A stretch of 47,672 bases of DNA from positions 1 through 47,672 of the IMG/VR virus record IMGVR_UViG_3300027573_000049; one strand, 5' to 3'. The translations under genes and the position numbers were made by a program. The DNA is from a virus. The notes beneath the pieces are model-generated. The model saw only the letters and a program-made list of their open reading frames with translations. It had not been told where the DNA came from and did no database searches. Shown here in pieces: positions 18,995-26,606 of the stretch (the first letter of the stretch is position 1; every line of letters starts with the position of its first letter).

Positions 18995-19396
18995 ATGACC
19001 GTCTCGAACCAAAGTTCAGCTATCACCTATCTGGCGAACGGCTCCGTCAACCAGTGGGATTTTGGTTTTCCAATCTTGCATGAGAGCCATCTTCAATTCA
19101 AAGTCAAAGACCCGACCGGAGTGCTGAGCACGATCCCACCGAGTTCTTATTCGGTGGTGGGGATAGGCTCTCCGACTGGGGGCTACGTCGTCTATCCCCT
19201 TGCGGGCGATCCAGTTGCTCCCGGCTGGCGTGTTCGCATTCAGCGCGTGGTCCCCTTAACTCAAGACGTTGACATTGTGAATCAAGAGGCGTTCTATCCA
19301 GAGGTAATCGAGAGTGCGGCTGACTACGGCCGCTTCATCGACCAACAGCTTCAACAACGGCTGGCCGATCTTGAGTCGGGTGATAGCTGGGCTTAG
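18995..19396 (+). CDS. Short T7-type tail fibre anchor (N-terminal domain only)
   Basis: A 133-residue protein. Residues 3-110 (SNQSSAITYLANGSVNQWDF, then FPILHESHLQFKVKD, YSVVG, YPLAG, RVRIQRVVPLTQ) match the virion-binding N-terminal domain of T7 gp17-type fibres and spikes. A full fibre would continue for hundreds of residues; here the protein ends soon after, at a helical segment (IDQQLQQRLADLESGD). It is therefore probably an adaptor to which another fibre, perhaps one encoded at 43.4-46.2 kb, attaches. GAGAGAGGA precedes the ATG. Its stop overlaps the stop of the convergent gene. Confidence 0.82.
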   Translation: MTVSNQSSAITYLANGSVNQWDFGFPILHESHLQFKVKDPTGVLSTIPPSSYSVVGIGSPTGGYVVYPLAGDPVAPGWRVRIQRVVPLTQDVDIVNQEAFYPEVIESAADYGRFIDQQLQQRLADLESGDSWA

Positions 19397-20586
19397 GTGT
19401 AGCCAGGAGGCCGTGGCAAAGGCTTATATGCTCGGTGGCCGGAAGGAGTTATGAGATGCTCACAGTGTCCGGTTCGGACGAGAAGCTGGAGAAGCCGCTC
19501 GACGTTATGAGCGGGAACACGCTCAGCCAAGAACAACGTGGCGACACTCTCCATAACAGGCTGCCCAGTTTTACTGGACATCTTCCACATAAAGTGCCAA
19601 CAATCCTCGAGAGCTTGGCTGTCCCCGCCCTTGAGCATGGCTCTAAAGATGTCGGGCATCAAGGCCTCGGCCTCAAGAAGCCAGTCCAAGGCAACTTGAT
19701 AATGCTCGATTTCTATCGTCTGCGATGCACCCCAGGCTATGGCGCTTATAATACAAAGCTTAAGAAGATGGGCAGTTCGTCGGGGGAGATAGGAGGCGAG
19801 TCTGGGGTGGTCGGGAGCGGGGGGTCCGCCAGTCATGACCCAGTTTACCAAGGCGCGGGAAGCCTCTTCTGAGAACCGAAGCTCACCCTTCTTGTCACCG
19901 ATCAAGCGAAGGTCTTTGATAAGGCCAGTTAGGTCGATGGCTGAAGGCGACTCGAATGGATTGCGACGCTCGCTGATCCCGCAATAGACCATAATATTTC
20001 TGGAGATGAAGCCTTGATCCCAAGCGCCTTCCGGCATAAACTTGCCGAGGTAAGAGGGTGTGGTCCCACAGATGATATTGAAGAACGGCCGCTCAATAGT
20101 GATTGAGAGGTCTTTCGTTCGGCGCTTCTCACTGTAAGGTGTGCCGTCGTATATGTCAGTGAGGGTGGACATGAAGGCGTGCTCGTAAGCAGGGAGGAGA
20201 ACGCCCATCTCGCTGATGGCGGCAGTAAGCGCGTTGTAATCACTGTAAGGCATCCCAAAGAGTTGATGCCGCTTTGCGTCGTCGAGTTCGTCGATGAAGC
20301 TCGCCCTTGTCAAAGAGGACGAGCCCTTGTGGTGCTCTTGGAGAAAACCCCACAGTTGATTAACGCGGGCCAAGATAATTGACTTCCCAACTCCTGGCGG
20401 GCCAATCAGCATGACGTAAAGGTTTGGATAGAGGTTAGTGCCTCTTGAGACGATCCATATTTTCCTCTCTAATGCGCCTGCAACAGCCGAGATGCCCGCC
20501 CACTTTCTGAAGATGGGAGGCGAAGCTGTATCGGCAGTTTGCTCGACAAATGAGTCTATCCAAGATTTCCCCCTGCCGTTTTCCAC
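19393..20586 (-). CDS. DUF3987/YfjI-like ATPase, putative replication helicase
   Basis: A P-loop ATPase of 397 residues with this start. The Walker A motif GPPGVGKS follows a conserved N-terminal block (WIDSFVEQTADTASPPIF, then GISAVAGALERKIWI) like that of DUF3987/YfjI-type proteins, which often accompany phage replication genes; the helicase role is inferred. The only upstream alternative is TTG at 20628. I prefer GTG at 20586, which has AAGGA eight bases upstream and reduces the overlap with the polymerase gene to 31 bp. A downstream acidic block (STLTDIYDGTPYSEKRR) follows the usual family order. It is the last gene of the leftward arm. Confidence 0.75.
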   Translation of the reverse strand: MENGRGKSWIDSFVEQTADTASPPIFRKWAGISAVAGALERKIWIVSRGTNLYPNLYVMLIGPPGVGKSIILARVNQLWGFLQEHHKGSSSLTRASFIDELDDAKRHQLFGMPYSDYNALTAAISEMGVLLPAYEHAFMSTLTDIYDGTPYSEKRRTKDLSITIERPFFNIICGTTPSYLGKFMPEGAWDQGFISRNIMVYCGISERRNPFESPSAIDLTGLIKDLRLIGDKKGELRFSEEASRALVNWVMTGGPPAPDHPRLASYLPRRTAHLLKLCIISAIAWGASQTIEIEHYQVALDWLLEAEALMPDIFRAMLKGGDSQALEDCWHFMWKMSSKTGQPVMESVATLFLAERVPAHNVERLLQLLVRTGHCEHLITPSGHRAYKPLPRPPGYT

Positions 20587-22025
20587 TTGCTCAGTCCTTG
20601 CGGATTGTCTGTTGATTTCGGAGCCCAATTCCAGCCAACTTTAACTTCCGCGGGGATAATCAAAACTCGATCGCCCCGCAGCCGCACAGGATATTTGAAC
20701 AACTCCAAGACCTTGGGCAGGATTTCGGCCTCCTGCTCCTCAGGGTACTGAAATAAGATACTGTCGTGGACTTGCAAGAGGAGCTTCACGATGTTCGCTC
20801 GCCAAATGTTCAGCATAATTCGGTTGAGAATCTCGACCGAAACGCTTTGGGGCTCAAACGCCACCGCCTCTCGCAAAGTATCTTGATCGTTCCTCCTCCC
20901 GAAGAACCATCTCCGCATTCCAAGCATTGTCGTCAGACAGCCCTTCAACCGAAGCTCATCTTCGACCCACTGGTGCCACTTCTTAATCGCTTCAAACTTT
21001 GTGAAGTAGGCTGTTTGGAAGTCTTTGATGACTTGGACGGGCATTCTTGAGTGGAAAGCCATAGTGGCTGGCTGTCCCATGTAGTTAGAGCCGTGACCAA
21101 GGCGCTTCGCCATGTAGCGGAGGGAGTGTTGACGATAATGCGGCCGTTCCGCAAGATTCCGATTAGCAGAGGGATCGTTACTCCATCCGAGGTTCGGCAT
21201 GATCCCCTTAGAAACTTCCGTGTGTAGGTCTCCACTTTCACAGGCATCGAGATATGCTCCTTCGCCGAAGAGGTTCCAACAGATTGCACCGACGACCCGA
21301 GACTCGGCTTGTTCGAGGTCGATGTTACCAAGCTTCATTCCGGGATCAGCCACGAAAATTCGTCTCAGCCCTTCTTCGATGTTTTGGAGGTTTGTACCTG
21401 TCTCGAGATCAGCCATCGACGAAGAAAAACGTCCGGTTTCGGTTCCTGCAATGTTGAAGCTTGTTCGCATTCGGTTGTCAGCGTCAATTCGAGTTTTAAG
21501 GACACCAATCTTCTTTTGTATTTCACGGAGTGCGAGAATGTGGCTGATGATAGGCTGGGCAACGAAGTAGTTAGTGAGCTTCTCAAGTGCTCCACGATTG
21601 ACCGTCGGAACCATCTCACCATTGCTGTTTCTGCGGCGGACAGGCGGAATGCCAAGGACACCATAGAAAAGCTCCATCAGTTGTTTGGGACTTGACCATT
21701 TGACAGTTGTGCCGACGCCTTCTACGAGAATGCGATCAAGTTGACGAGAGAGTCGCCTTGTCCGAGCTTCATAATCCTTGAGAAGGCGTTCCCGTTCTTC
21801 AAGATTAATCTTGACCCCACGAAGGTTCATCTCCAGTACCGGCGCCTGAAGCGCCAAGCGCAAGGCGTAGGTCTCTCGCGTCACATCATCGAGCTGATCT
21901 CTGATGACGCCACATATCTCGTAAGTCAAGCAACAATCAAGGCCGTTATAGACCCACTGCTTTTCCATCTCTCCCATTCGAGATAAGACGGAAGGAGTTA
22001 ACTCGTGTGTCGCTATTATTCGCAT
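20556..22025 (-). CDS. Family A DNA polymerase, Exo III motif plus polymerase domain
   Basis: A 489-residue replicative polymerase subunit. The polymerase motifs are present: motif A (NIDLEQAESR, about residue 235), motif B (RYMAKRLGHGSNYMG, about 305) and motif C (QVHDSILF, about 416). The N-terminus holds only the last proofreading motif, Exo III (WVYNGLDCCLTYE, residues 24-36). Exo I and Exo II are encoded separately at 22563-23588, with two small genes between. The two products therefore probably assemble into one proofreading enzyme. The ATG has AAAGG ten bases upstream and overlaps the previous gene by 10 bp. Confidence 0.92.
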   Translation of the reverse strand: MRIIATHELTPSVLSRMGEMEKQWVYNGLDCCLTYEICGVIRDQLDDVTRETYALRLALQAPVLEMNLRGVKINLEERERLLKDYEARTRRLSRQLDRILVEGVGTTVKWSSPKQLMELFYGVLGIPPVRRRNSNGEMVPTVNRGALEKLTNYFVAQPIISHILALREIQKKIGVLKTRIDADNRMRTSFNIAGTETGRFSSSMADLETGTNLQNIEEGLRRIFVADPGMKLGNIDLEQAESRVVGAICWNLFGEGAYLDACESGDLHTEVSKGIMPNLGWSNDPSANRNLAERPHYRQHSLRYMAKRLGHGSNYMGQPATMAFHSRMPVQVIKDFQTAYFTKFEAIKKWHQWVEDELRLKGCLTTMLGMRRWFFGRRNDQDTLREAVAFEPQSVSVEILNRIMLNIWRANIVKLLLQVHDSILFQYPEEQEAEILPKVLELFKYPVRLRGDRVLIIPAEVKVGWNWAPKSTDNPQGLSKWKTAGGNLG

Positions 22026-22264
22026 GGCTCATAAAGCCTTTCAAACTCGTCAGCTGCTATACGGTAAGGGATGCCGTTATAGCCTCGAGCAATCCAGTCG
22101 CCCTCAAGCGCAAACTCGACCGTGTTGTAAGTGGTTCGAAGGACGGCTCCGCATGTGACGACTGTGGCCCAATCACAGTCGATGCACTTTAGAAACCACT
22201 CAGGTAGTGCATGGACTCCGAAGTGGAAGGCCTCGATCTCTGGATTTTTGATCTTGTATCTCAT
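22016..22264 (-). CDS. Small PGDYG-like protein inserted in the polymerase locus
   Basis: An 82-residue protein. The C-terminal part (EGDWIARGYNGIPYRIAADEF ending in YEP) follows the pattern of phage PGDYG-motif proteins, a widespread small family without known biochemical role. It lies between the exonuclease and polymerase parts of the split DNA polymerase and overlaps both neighbours by a few bases, so it is co-translated with them. It has two cysteine pairs (CIDC and T-C-G), but no clear metal site. Confidence 0.65.
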   Translation of the reverse strand: MRYKIKNPEIEAFHFGVHALPEWFLKCIDCDWATVVTCGAVLRTTYNTVEFALEGDWIARGYNGIPYRIAADEFERLYEPCE

Positions 22265-22566
22265 AGGCCAAGTTCCTCAAGATCAATCTTCGTTGGACGC
22301 TGGAAGCGCTGAGACTTTGGCTTCGGTCGCTCCTGTTTGAAGAAGTCGGGCCAATCGGCTGGAGCGTCAGGCAAAAAAAGAGAGCAGAGACTATCACAGG
22401 ACTTGATGAATAACTCATTGAGCGGCCATGTCCAATAGGGACGAACCCTCCAGCCGCCAGTTGTTGTGATCCACCAAGGCCCTGGGTCCGACGGAGTTCC
22501 ATCGAGTTTCTCGGCGATGGCGAACTCTGGCATCCCACGAACTACATGCGCGATCAAGTGGCTCAT
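22261..22566 (-). CDS. Hypothetical small protein with IDLEELGL tail
   Basis: A 101-residue protein, Trp/Pro-rich in the middle (DPGPWWITTTGGWRVRPYWTW) with a basic stretch (KPKSQRFQRPTK) leading to the C-terminal tail KIDLEELGL. The same tail type (NIDLNELGL) ends the small protein at 29329-29520. I do not recognise the fold. The shared tail suggests docking to a common partner in the replication complex. The ATG overlaps the stop of the UDG-exonuclease gene (ATGA). Confidence 0.6.
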   Translation of the reverse strand: MSHLIAHVVRGMPEFAIAEKLDGTPSDPGPWWITTTGGWRVRPYWTWPLNELFIKSCDSLCSLFLPDAPADWPDFFKQERPKPKSQRFQRPTKIDLEELGL

Positions 22567-23588
22567 TTATCTCTCCTTTCCTGTATCTTGTCTGTCTGTC
22601 GCATGATCTTCCACGAGGCTTCGTTGGTGTAAACACTTCCGAGGAAGCCGAGGCCCTTCTTTGACTCAGGCTGGAGGGCGTGGTGAAGCAACATCGTATC
22701 GTCTGTGGCGTTTGTAACTGTGATGCCCATCTTTCGCCAGAGAAAGCCTATGTCGTAGAGGCCGTTTTGCGCGGTCTTTCTTGCGGGGAGGTGAAGAATG
22801 TGCTTGACGAGCTTCCATGCGTTTACCTCGGACTCCGGTGTCCAGTAAGACCAACCATCTTTTCTGTAATCGACGAAGGGGACGACGAGGGCGAGGCGCT
22901 CATTGGGAGCGAAGCCGATGCAAGTGATCTCGCCCCAAGCCGTCTCAATATCGAACGCTATTTCTTCGGCTCGTTCAAGGTAAGTTCTGGTGAATAGTTC
23001 GATGTCGTTGATGCTTTCAGCGATCCAGATTTCTCTCTTAGGTCGTCTAACTTCTGGGAAACTTGACTCTCGCTTGGCTTTGATGAAGTCTGCGACGACG
23101 GTTGGTCGGAGTTCCCACTGCCGGAGGACGGCAGCCGGGTGAAAGGTGGCAAGGTACTTTTGGGGATTTCCGTCTCGTCGTTTGAGAAGGGATGCCTCCT
23201 GAGTAGCTCCTCTGATTTTTGTGATGCCGGTGGCACCTGATAAGAACCACGAGGCAGTGTTTCCGAGGGCCAAAACGAGATTTGGTTGCACGCTCCGCAG
23301 TTCGGACATGAGACGATCAAGCTCAGAGCCATACTGGGCTTTGACGCACTTCCCTTTGGAGATTGGCCCACGGTCTGGGATGCTAGGACTCCCGCATAGT
23401 GCTTCGACATTGTTGTTCTCCGGTCTAAGGTTAAAGACGTTCGAGAGGTAACAGTCGCGTCGGCGGATACCAGCTTCGTCGAGCATTCGAGTCAGCTCAT
23501 AACCGCTCGGCCCGACGAAAGGTGCACGTTGGCGCTCTTCGTGCTCGCCCCAGGCTTCGCCGAGGATAAAGATTTCCCCAAATCTCAT
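22563..23588 (-). CDS. UDG-like domain fused to 3'-5' exonuclease (Exo I and II) of DNA polymerase
   Basis: A 341-residue fusion. Residues 1-170 match uracil-DNA glycosylase family 4/5 architecture: motif A ILGEAWGEHEE with FVGPSGYELTRML, and motif B TFHPAAVLR. Residues 185-335 are the first two-thirds of a DnaQ-like proofreading domain: Exo I FDIET (about residue 211) and Exo II NGLYDIGFL (about 274), then DDTMLLHHAL. The chain stops before Exo III, which begins the polymerase gene 540 bp downstream. UDG-like N-termini on family A polymerases are known, for example in phage SPO1. Motif A has W where glycosylases usually have P, so activity is uncertain. Confidence 0.85.
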   Translation of the reverse strand: MRFGEIFILGEAWGEHEERQRAPFVGPSGYELTRMLDEAGIRRRDCYLSNVFNLRPENNNVEALCGSPSIPDRGPISKGKCVKAQYGSELDRLMSELRSVQPNLVLALGNTASWFLSGATGITKIRGATQEASLLKRRDGNPQKYLATFHPAAVLRQWELRPTVVADFIKAKRESSFPEVRRPKREIWIAESINDIELFTRTYLERAEEIAFDIETAWGEITCIGFAPNERLALVVPFVDYRKDGWSYWTPESEVNAWKLVKHILHLPARKTAQNGLYDIGFLWRKMGITVTNATDDTMLLHHALQPESKKGLGFLGSVYTNEASWKIMRQTDKIQERRDK

Positions 23589-23806
23589 CCTAAGTCCCTT
23601 TCGATGGTGATCTTTATCTTGTCGCCTACATCAAACTCTGGACGCTCGAAGCCAACGTAAATGGCTTCATGCGAACCCTGAAGATGTAGATAAAAACCAA
23701 GCTCGATTTCTTTGAAGGTTGCATTCGGACCAACTCCGCTGACCCATTGTCTGTCAATCCGCTTGAAGATACTGACAACTGTGGAGTGAACAACTATTCG
23801 AGACAT
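23585..23806 (-). CDS. Hypothetical small protein
   Basis: A 73-residue protein of mainly beta character (MSRIVVHSTVVSIFKRID, then ELGFYLHLQG and DKIKITIERDL). No family is recognised. It overlaps both neighbours by a few bases in the replication operon, so it is almost certainly translated. The alternating hydrophobic pattern would fit a small beta-barrel; a nucleic-acid or protein adaptor role is only a guess. Confidence 0.6.
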   Translation of the reverse strand: MSRIVVHSTVVSIFKRIDRQWVSGVGPNATFKEIELGFYLHLQGSHEAIYVGFERPEFDVGDKIKITIERDLG

Positions 23807-24228
23807 CAGTTCACCGTCCTGGACCCTCTCGCGTTAATCAAGTTCTGTACATCCTGCTCGTTCGCAAGCGTTGCGAGACATTCCTCAAGCGTTGGAAAGT
23901 GCTCGAAACAGCAGGCCATCGTTCCGAGTGGATGCTTGTTCCCAGCGTGGAGAACTGGCTTGCCCATAGCATAGGCGATACCAGCCTCGAACGCAGCTCC
24001 CCTCGGCGTTTCGTTCTCCTCTGTATAGAGGATCAGCATGTTGCAGATGATGATGTCCTTGACATTGTTCTCCCAAGACTCGTTGATGACCGCTTGAGAG
24101 CAGTTTGGCTCTCCATCCTTCATAAAGTCGATCCACGAGCTGACGATGATGAGCTTCGGATAAAGTTTTTGCCGAAGCTTGATCCAGCGTCGAGCGTGGC
24201 GTATGTGAGAGGCGATGTAGAGTTTCAT
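23806..24228 (-). CDS. Nucleoside 2-deoxyribosyltransferase-like protein
   Basis: A 140-residue protein with the fold pattern of nucleoside 2-deoxyribosyltransferases and related base-handling enzymes: N-terminal MKLYIASHIRHARRW, the buried IIICNMLILYTEE strand, and the signature ETPRGAAFEAGIAYAMGKPV, whose Glu in AFEAG corresponds to the catalytic position of the family. Members exchange or hydrolyse bases of (deoxy)nucleosides. In this phage it lies between the methyltransferase fusion and the UDG-polymerase genes, so a role in nucleotide supply or DNA base modification is possible. Substrate cannot be predicted. Confidence 0.75.
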   Translation of the reverse strand: MKLYIASHIRHARRWIKLRQKLYPKLIIVSSWIDFMKDGEPNCSQAVINESWENNVKDIIICNMLILYTEENETPRGAAFEAGIAYAMGKPVLHAGNKHPLGTMACCFEHFPTLEECLATLANEQDVQNLINARGSRTVN

Positions 24229-25475
24229 TCGGCTGTGTCCTCTAAAAGAGCTTGATTTGCATCACGCGCGAACGCTTCGTTAATCTCCAGTCCAAGAATG
24301 CGGCTTGCCCCGAGGCGCTTTGCTGCTCTCAGAGCCGAGCCACTTCCCGCCGTTGGATCGAGGATCGAGGTGTGACCATCGACGAGCATCCTGAAGAAGT
24401 ACGTCAGCATGGTCACTGGCTTTTCGCTCATATGGCGGTCGGTGACTGTACTCGCGGCGAAGAGGTTCGAGACGATCTTGACTATTGGATGGTCGCCTCG
24501 AGAGCAGAAGAAGGCAGTCTCGTAAACTCGACGAGCCATGTGCTGTGGTCGAGGGGCGTTACCAGCGTTGTCCGACTTGTGCCAGACGAGCGGATATGGG
24601 TCAACGAAAAACTCAGATGAGAGTAAGTCGAATGTCTCAGCGTAGTGAGTCATCGAGAACCAAAACATTAAGTGGCCTTGATCGCTCATTATCTTGTCGA
24701 TGTTTGAGAGGAGGCACTTGATAAGCTCGAGATAGTTCTCTTTGGTGTCTTTGTACTCGCCGTGGACGCTTTTCGAGGCGAATGCAGAGCCAAACTTGTG
24801 GGCGTCGATGCCGTAAGGAAAGTCACAGTGAATGAAGTTGAATAGAGGGCCTTGGTACGCTGGAGCCCAGTTTAGAAAGCTGGTGTTTAAGATGGTGTCT
24901 TTCGGACGCTCGGGCTCGACCCGATCGAGCACTCGATCAAGTTCAGCTGCCGCTTTCCGCTCGGCCACTCGCCGAGTCATGTTAACTGCTGTAGTGTAGC
25001 GGGGTGCTGCGTGAACCATCGACTTCGGATCAGCCAACTCTTTCGCAACGATGAGTCTTGCCGAGGCCTCCGGCTGTGTCAGTCCAAGCGCCTCCGCTGT
25101 GTTCTCGATCGTCCACTTCATCTCTTGTGCTGCACGAAGTTGATGATACTCTTGAACGGCCTTGCACTCGTCTTGCCAAGGCAATTCCTTCCGCTTCACG
25201 TTTTCTTCAAGTTCGATCGCGTGAAGCAACGCCTCGTCACACTCGTCTTGAAACTGGATTGTGACATGGCTCCAGCCAAGGGCCTTAACCGCGGTGAGCC
25301 GCCGCTCTCCAGAGACAAGAACAAGCTCTCGCGTGACGACGAGAGGATGGATTAGACCGAGACGGCGAATCGAATCTGCGAGAACGTCGATGTCGGTCAG
25401 CTCTTGGCGTTGGCGCTCGTCTCGGTTCGAGATGATTGCGGCGACAGAAACACTTTGGAATTGAGAGGAGGTCAT
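24225..25475 (-). CDS. ParB-like domain fused to DNA methyltransferase
   Basis: A 416-residue fusion. Residues 8-75 are a ParB N-terminal-like domain (HPLVVTRELVLVSGERRLTA contains the GERR box). Residues 85-160 look like a helix-turn-helix linker (NTAEALGLTQPEASARLIVA). Residues 205-410 are a DNA methyltransferase with HCDFPYG in the catalytic DPPY position and DPTAGSGSALRAA as the SAM-binding motif; the order (catalytic, then SAM-binding) is the beta class. Such fusions occur in phages and mobile elements as orphan, often N6-adenine, methylases that protect against restriction. The Phe in DFPY is a noted variation. AAGGGA precedes the ATG. Confidence 0.88.
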   Translation of the reverse strand: MTSSQFQSVSVAAIISNRDERQRQELTDIDVLADSIRRLGLIHPLVVTRELVLVSGERRLTAVKALGWSHVTIQFQDECDEALLHAIELEENVKRKELPWQDECKAVQEYHQLRAAQEMKWTIENTAEALGLTQPEASARLIVAKELADPKSMVHAAPRYTTAVNMTRRVAERKAAAELDRVLDRVEPERPKDTILNTSFLNWAPAYQGPLFNFIHCDFPYGIDAHKFGSAFASKSVHGEYKDTKENYLELIKCLLSNIDKIMSDQGHLMFWFSMTHYAETFDLLSSEFFVDPYPLVWHKSDNAGNAPRPQHMARRVYETAFFCSRGDHPIVKIVSNLFAASTVTDRHMSEKPVTMLTYFFRMLVDGHTSILDPTAGSGSALRAAKRLGASRILGLEINEAFARDANQALLEDTAE

Positions 25476-25553
25476 ATTGTCATCCCTTGCTTAATCTTGG
25501 GTTGGCTGTTTCATCGTTCGTTGATGCGAATTTAATCGGTCGTCACTCATTGG

Positions 25554-25670
25554 CTAACAACACACCGTCCCAGGCACGATCCATTCGCACTCGCTCGGCC
25601 CAAGTCGGTCGGCGATGTAGTACGGATAGAGCCAGTAGTAGGTGCGGCCATTGCAATAAAGTATCGTCAT
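25554..25670 (-). CDS. Micro-protein, 38 residues
   Basis: A 38-residue frame beginning MTILYCNGRTYYWLYPYYIA, very rich in Tyr and Trp and ending in Cys-Cys. ACGGAGAAGGC lies immediately before the ATG, giving a good ribosome site. It is part of the tiny-gene cassette between the SSB terminator and the methyltransferase. No known family recognised. The aromatic-rich N-terminal half could associate with membranes or a protein surface. Confidence 0.55.
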   Translation of the reverse strand: MTILYCNGRTYYWLYPYYIADRLGPSECEWIVPGTVCC

Positions 25671-25684
25671 GCCTTCTCCGTTCG

Positions 25685-25924
25685 CTAATCTTGGGCTAAT
25701 GAGGCGCGGGCCGCGTCGCCGATCAGCGTCCACCGGGCGACGGCCTCTCCGATTTGCCGGTCGGCCTCTTTGTCCGGCTCGGACAATTCATCGTATGGAA
25801 CGAGCCATGACGGCTTAGGGCTCGGCTGCGTCTTGGCCCAGCGAACCCACGCCTCGCGCACGAAACGCCCGAGATCATCACGCGGGTATGGGATTGGCCT
25901 GTTGCCGTCTAATTGGTCGCCCAT
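25685..25924 (-). CDS. Hypothetical small protein
   Basis: A 79-residue acidic protein with many Trp and Pro residues (FVREAWVRWAKTQPSPKPSW, then a helix DKEADRQIGEAVARWTLIGD). Patterns such as 'VREAWVRWAKxQPxPKxSWLVPYxxL' are familiar from small genes in alphaproteobacterial phages and prophages, but I know no function. GAGGG is six bases before the ATG, within the repeated leader. Confidence 0.65.
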   Translation of the reverse strand: MGDQLDGNRPIPYPRDDLGRFVREAWVRWAKTQPSPKPSWLVPYDELSEPDKEADRQIGEAVARWTLIGDAARASLAQD

Positions 25925-25971
25925 TGTCGTCCCTCGTTAATTTGGTGCTACTGCGTTTCGCTAATGGTGTA

Positions 25972-26121
25972 TTAGGCGTCGTCTTGCTGTGCAGAAGTTA
26001 GCGATGCGATTTCATCTTGGAGGCGTTCGATCAGCGCCGCCGCCTCGGCCATAAGATCGCGGTCTCGGTCTAACTTGCTTTTCATGGCGATAACTCGATA
26101 GAGCTTTTCCAGCGTGGTCAT
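25972..26121 (-). CDS. Micro-protein, 49 residues, coiled-coil-like
   Basis: A 49-residue frame beginning MTTLEKLYRVIAMKSKLDRD and rich in Leu, Ala and Glu with heptad-like spacing, ending in an acidic tail. The ATG overlaps the stop of the upstream gene (ATGA at 26118-26121), strong evidence for translation by coupling. Predicted to be a single helix; it may pair with a neighbouring cassette product. No family recognised. Confidence 0.6.
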   Translation of the reverse strand: MTTLEKLYRVIAMKSKLDRDRDLMAEAAALIERLQDEIASLTSAQQDDA

Positions 26122-26372
26122 CGTTGTGCTCGGGTTACGAGCACGGCAGCCGCTTCGCGCAACTCGGCTTCCTCACGCCGCATCCGTTTGGCCTCGTCCT
26201 CGCGCGTGATAACGTAAACTCTCAGGCGAACGGCTGTGTCGGGATCGACCATCTGTCCGCCTTGCCAGCAAGCATCGAACCGAGGCCGGAAATGCTTGGC
26301 GACGGCGGCGGCTTCTTCTGCCATCAAGGCGAGGCCGTCAGCTTGGGCTAGTAGTTTGTCCTTGAGGTTCAT
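26118..26372 (-). CDS. Hypothetical small helical protein
   Basis: An 84-residue Ala/Glu/Arg-rich helical protein. The first 30 residues (KLLAQADGLALMAEEAAAVA) and last 25 (EDEAKRMRREEAELREAAAV) look like two helices around a central WQGGQMVDPDT turn. GGAGG in the repeated leader lies nine bases before the ATG. Coupled by ATGA to the following micro-gene. No family recognised. Confidence 0.65.
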   Translation of the reverse strand: MNLKDKLLAQADGLALMAEEAAAVAKHFRPRFDACWQGGQMVDPDTAVRLRVYVITREDEAKRMRREEAELREAAAVLVTRAQR

Positions 26373-26388
26373 TTCTTCCGGCCCTCCG

Positions 26389-26577
26389 TTAATTTGGTGT
26401 TAGTCGCTGCCGCCGATAAGCCTCGGCCTTGGCGTTCGAATAGATGCGGCTCACCTGTTCCAATATCTCAGCCGGGTTTTCTCCTCGCGCCGCTATCTCA
26501 GCCAGCAAGTCGGAGTGAGACAGCGCGAGAATGCGGTTAACCTCCGCGTCGTCTGCCTTGGTGATCCAGTCGGACAT
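26389..26577 (-). CDS. Hypothetical small protein
   Basis: A 62-residue protein from the ATG at 26577 (MSDWITKADDAEVNRILALS). An in-frame ATG at 26634 is less likely because the repeated leader, including AAGGATCGG, lies directly before 26577. The chain is helical (DLLAEIAARGENPAEILEQV, then SNAKAEAYRRQRL). It belongs to the tiny-gene cassette; function unknown. Confidence 0.65.
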   Translation of the reverse strand: MSDWITKADDAEVNRILALSHSDLLAEIAARGENPAEILEQVSRIYSNAKAEAYRRQRLTPN

Positions 26578-26606
26578 TGGCCGATCCTTAATGGTGTATC
26601 TGCGCT

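Noticed and set aside
24225-25475. ParB-like domain as a plasmid partition system
   Set aside because: The domain is fused to a methyltransferase and no ParA is present, so partition is unlikely.
25491-25550. 19-codon frame (MSDDRLNSHQRT...) before the methyltransferase gene
   Set aside because: No ribosome site is present and the frame lies in the repeated leader; too little to call a gene.
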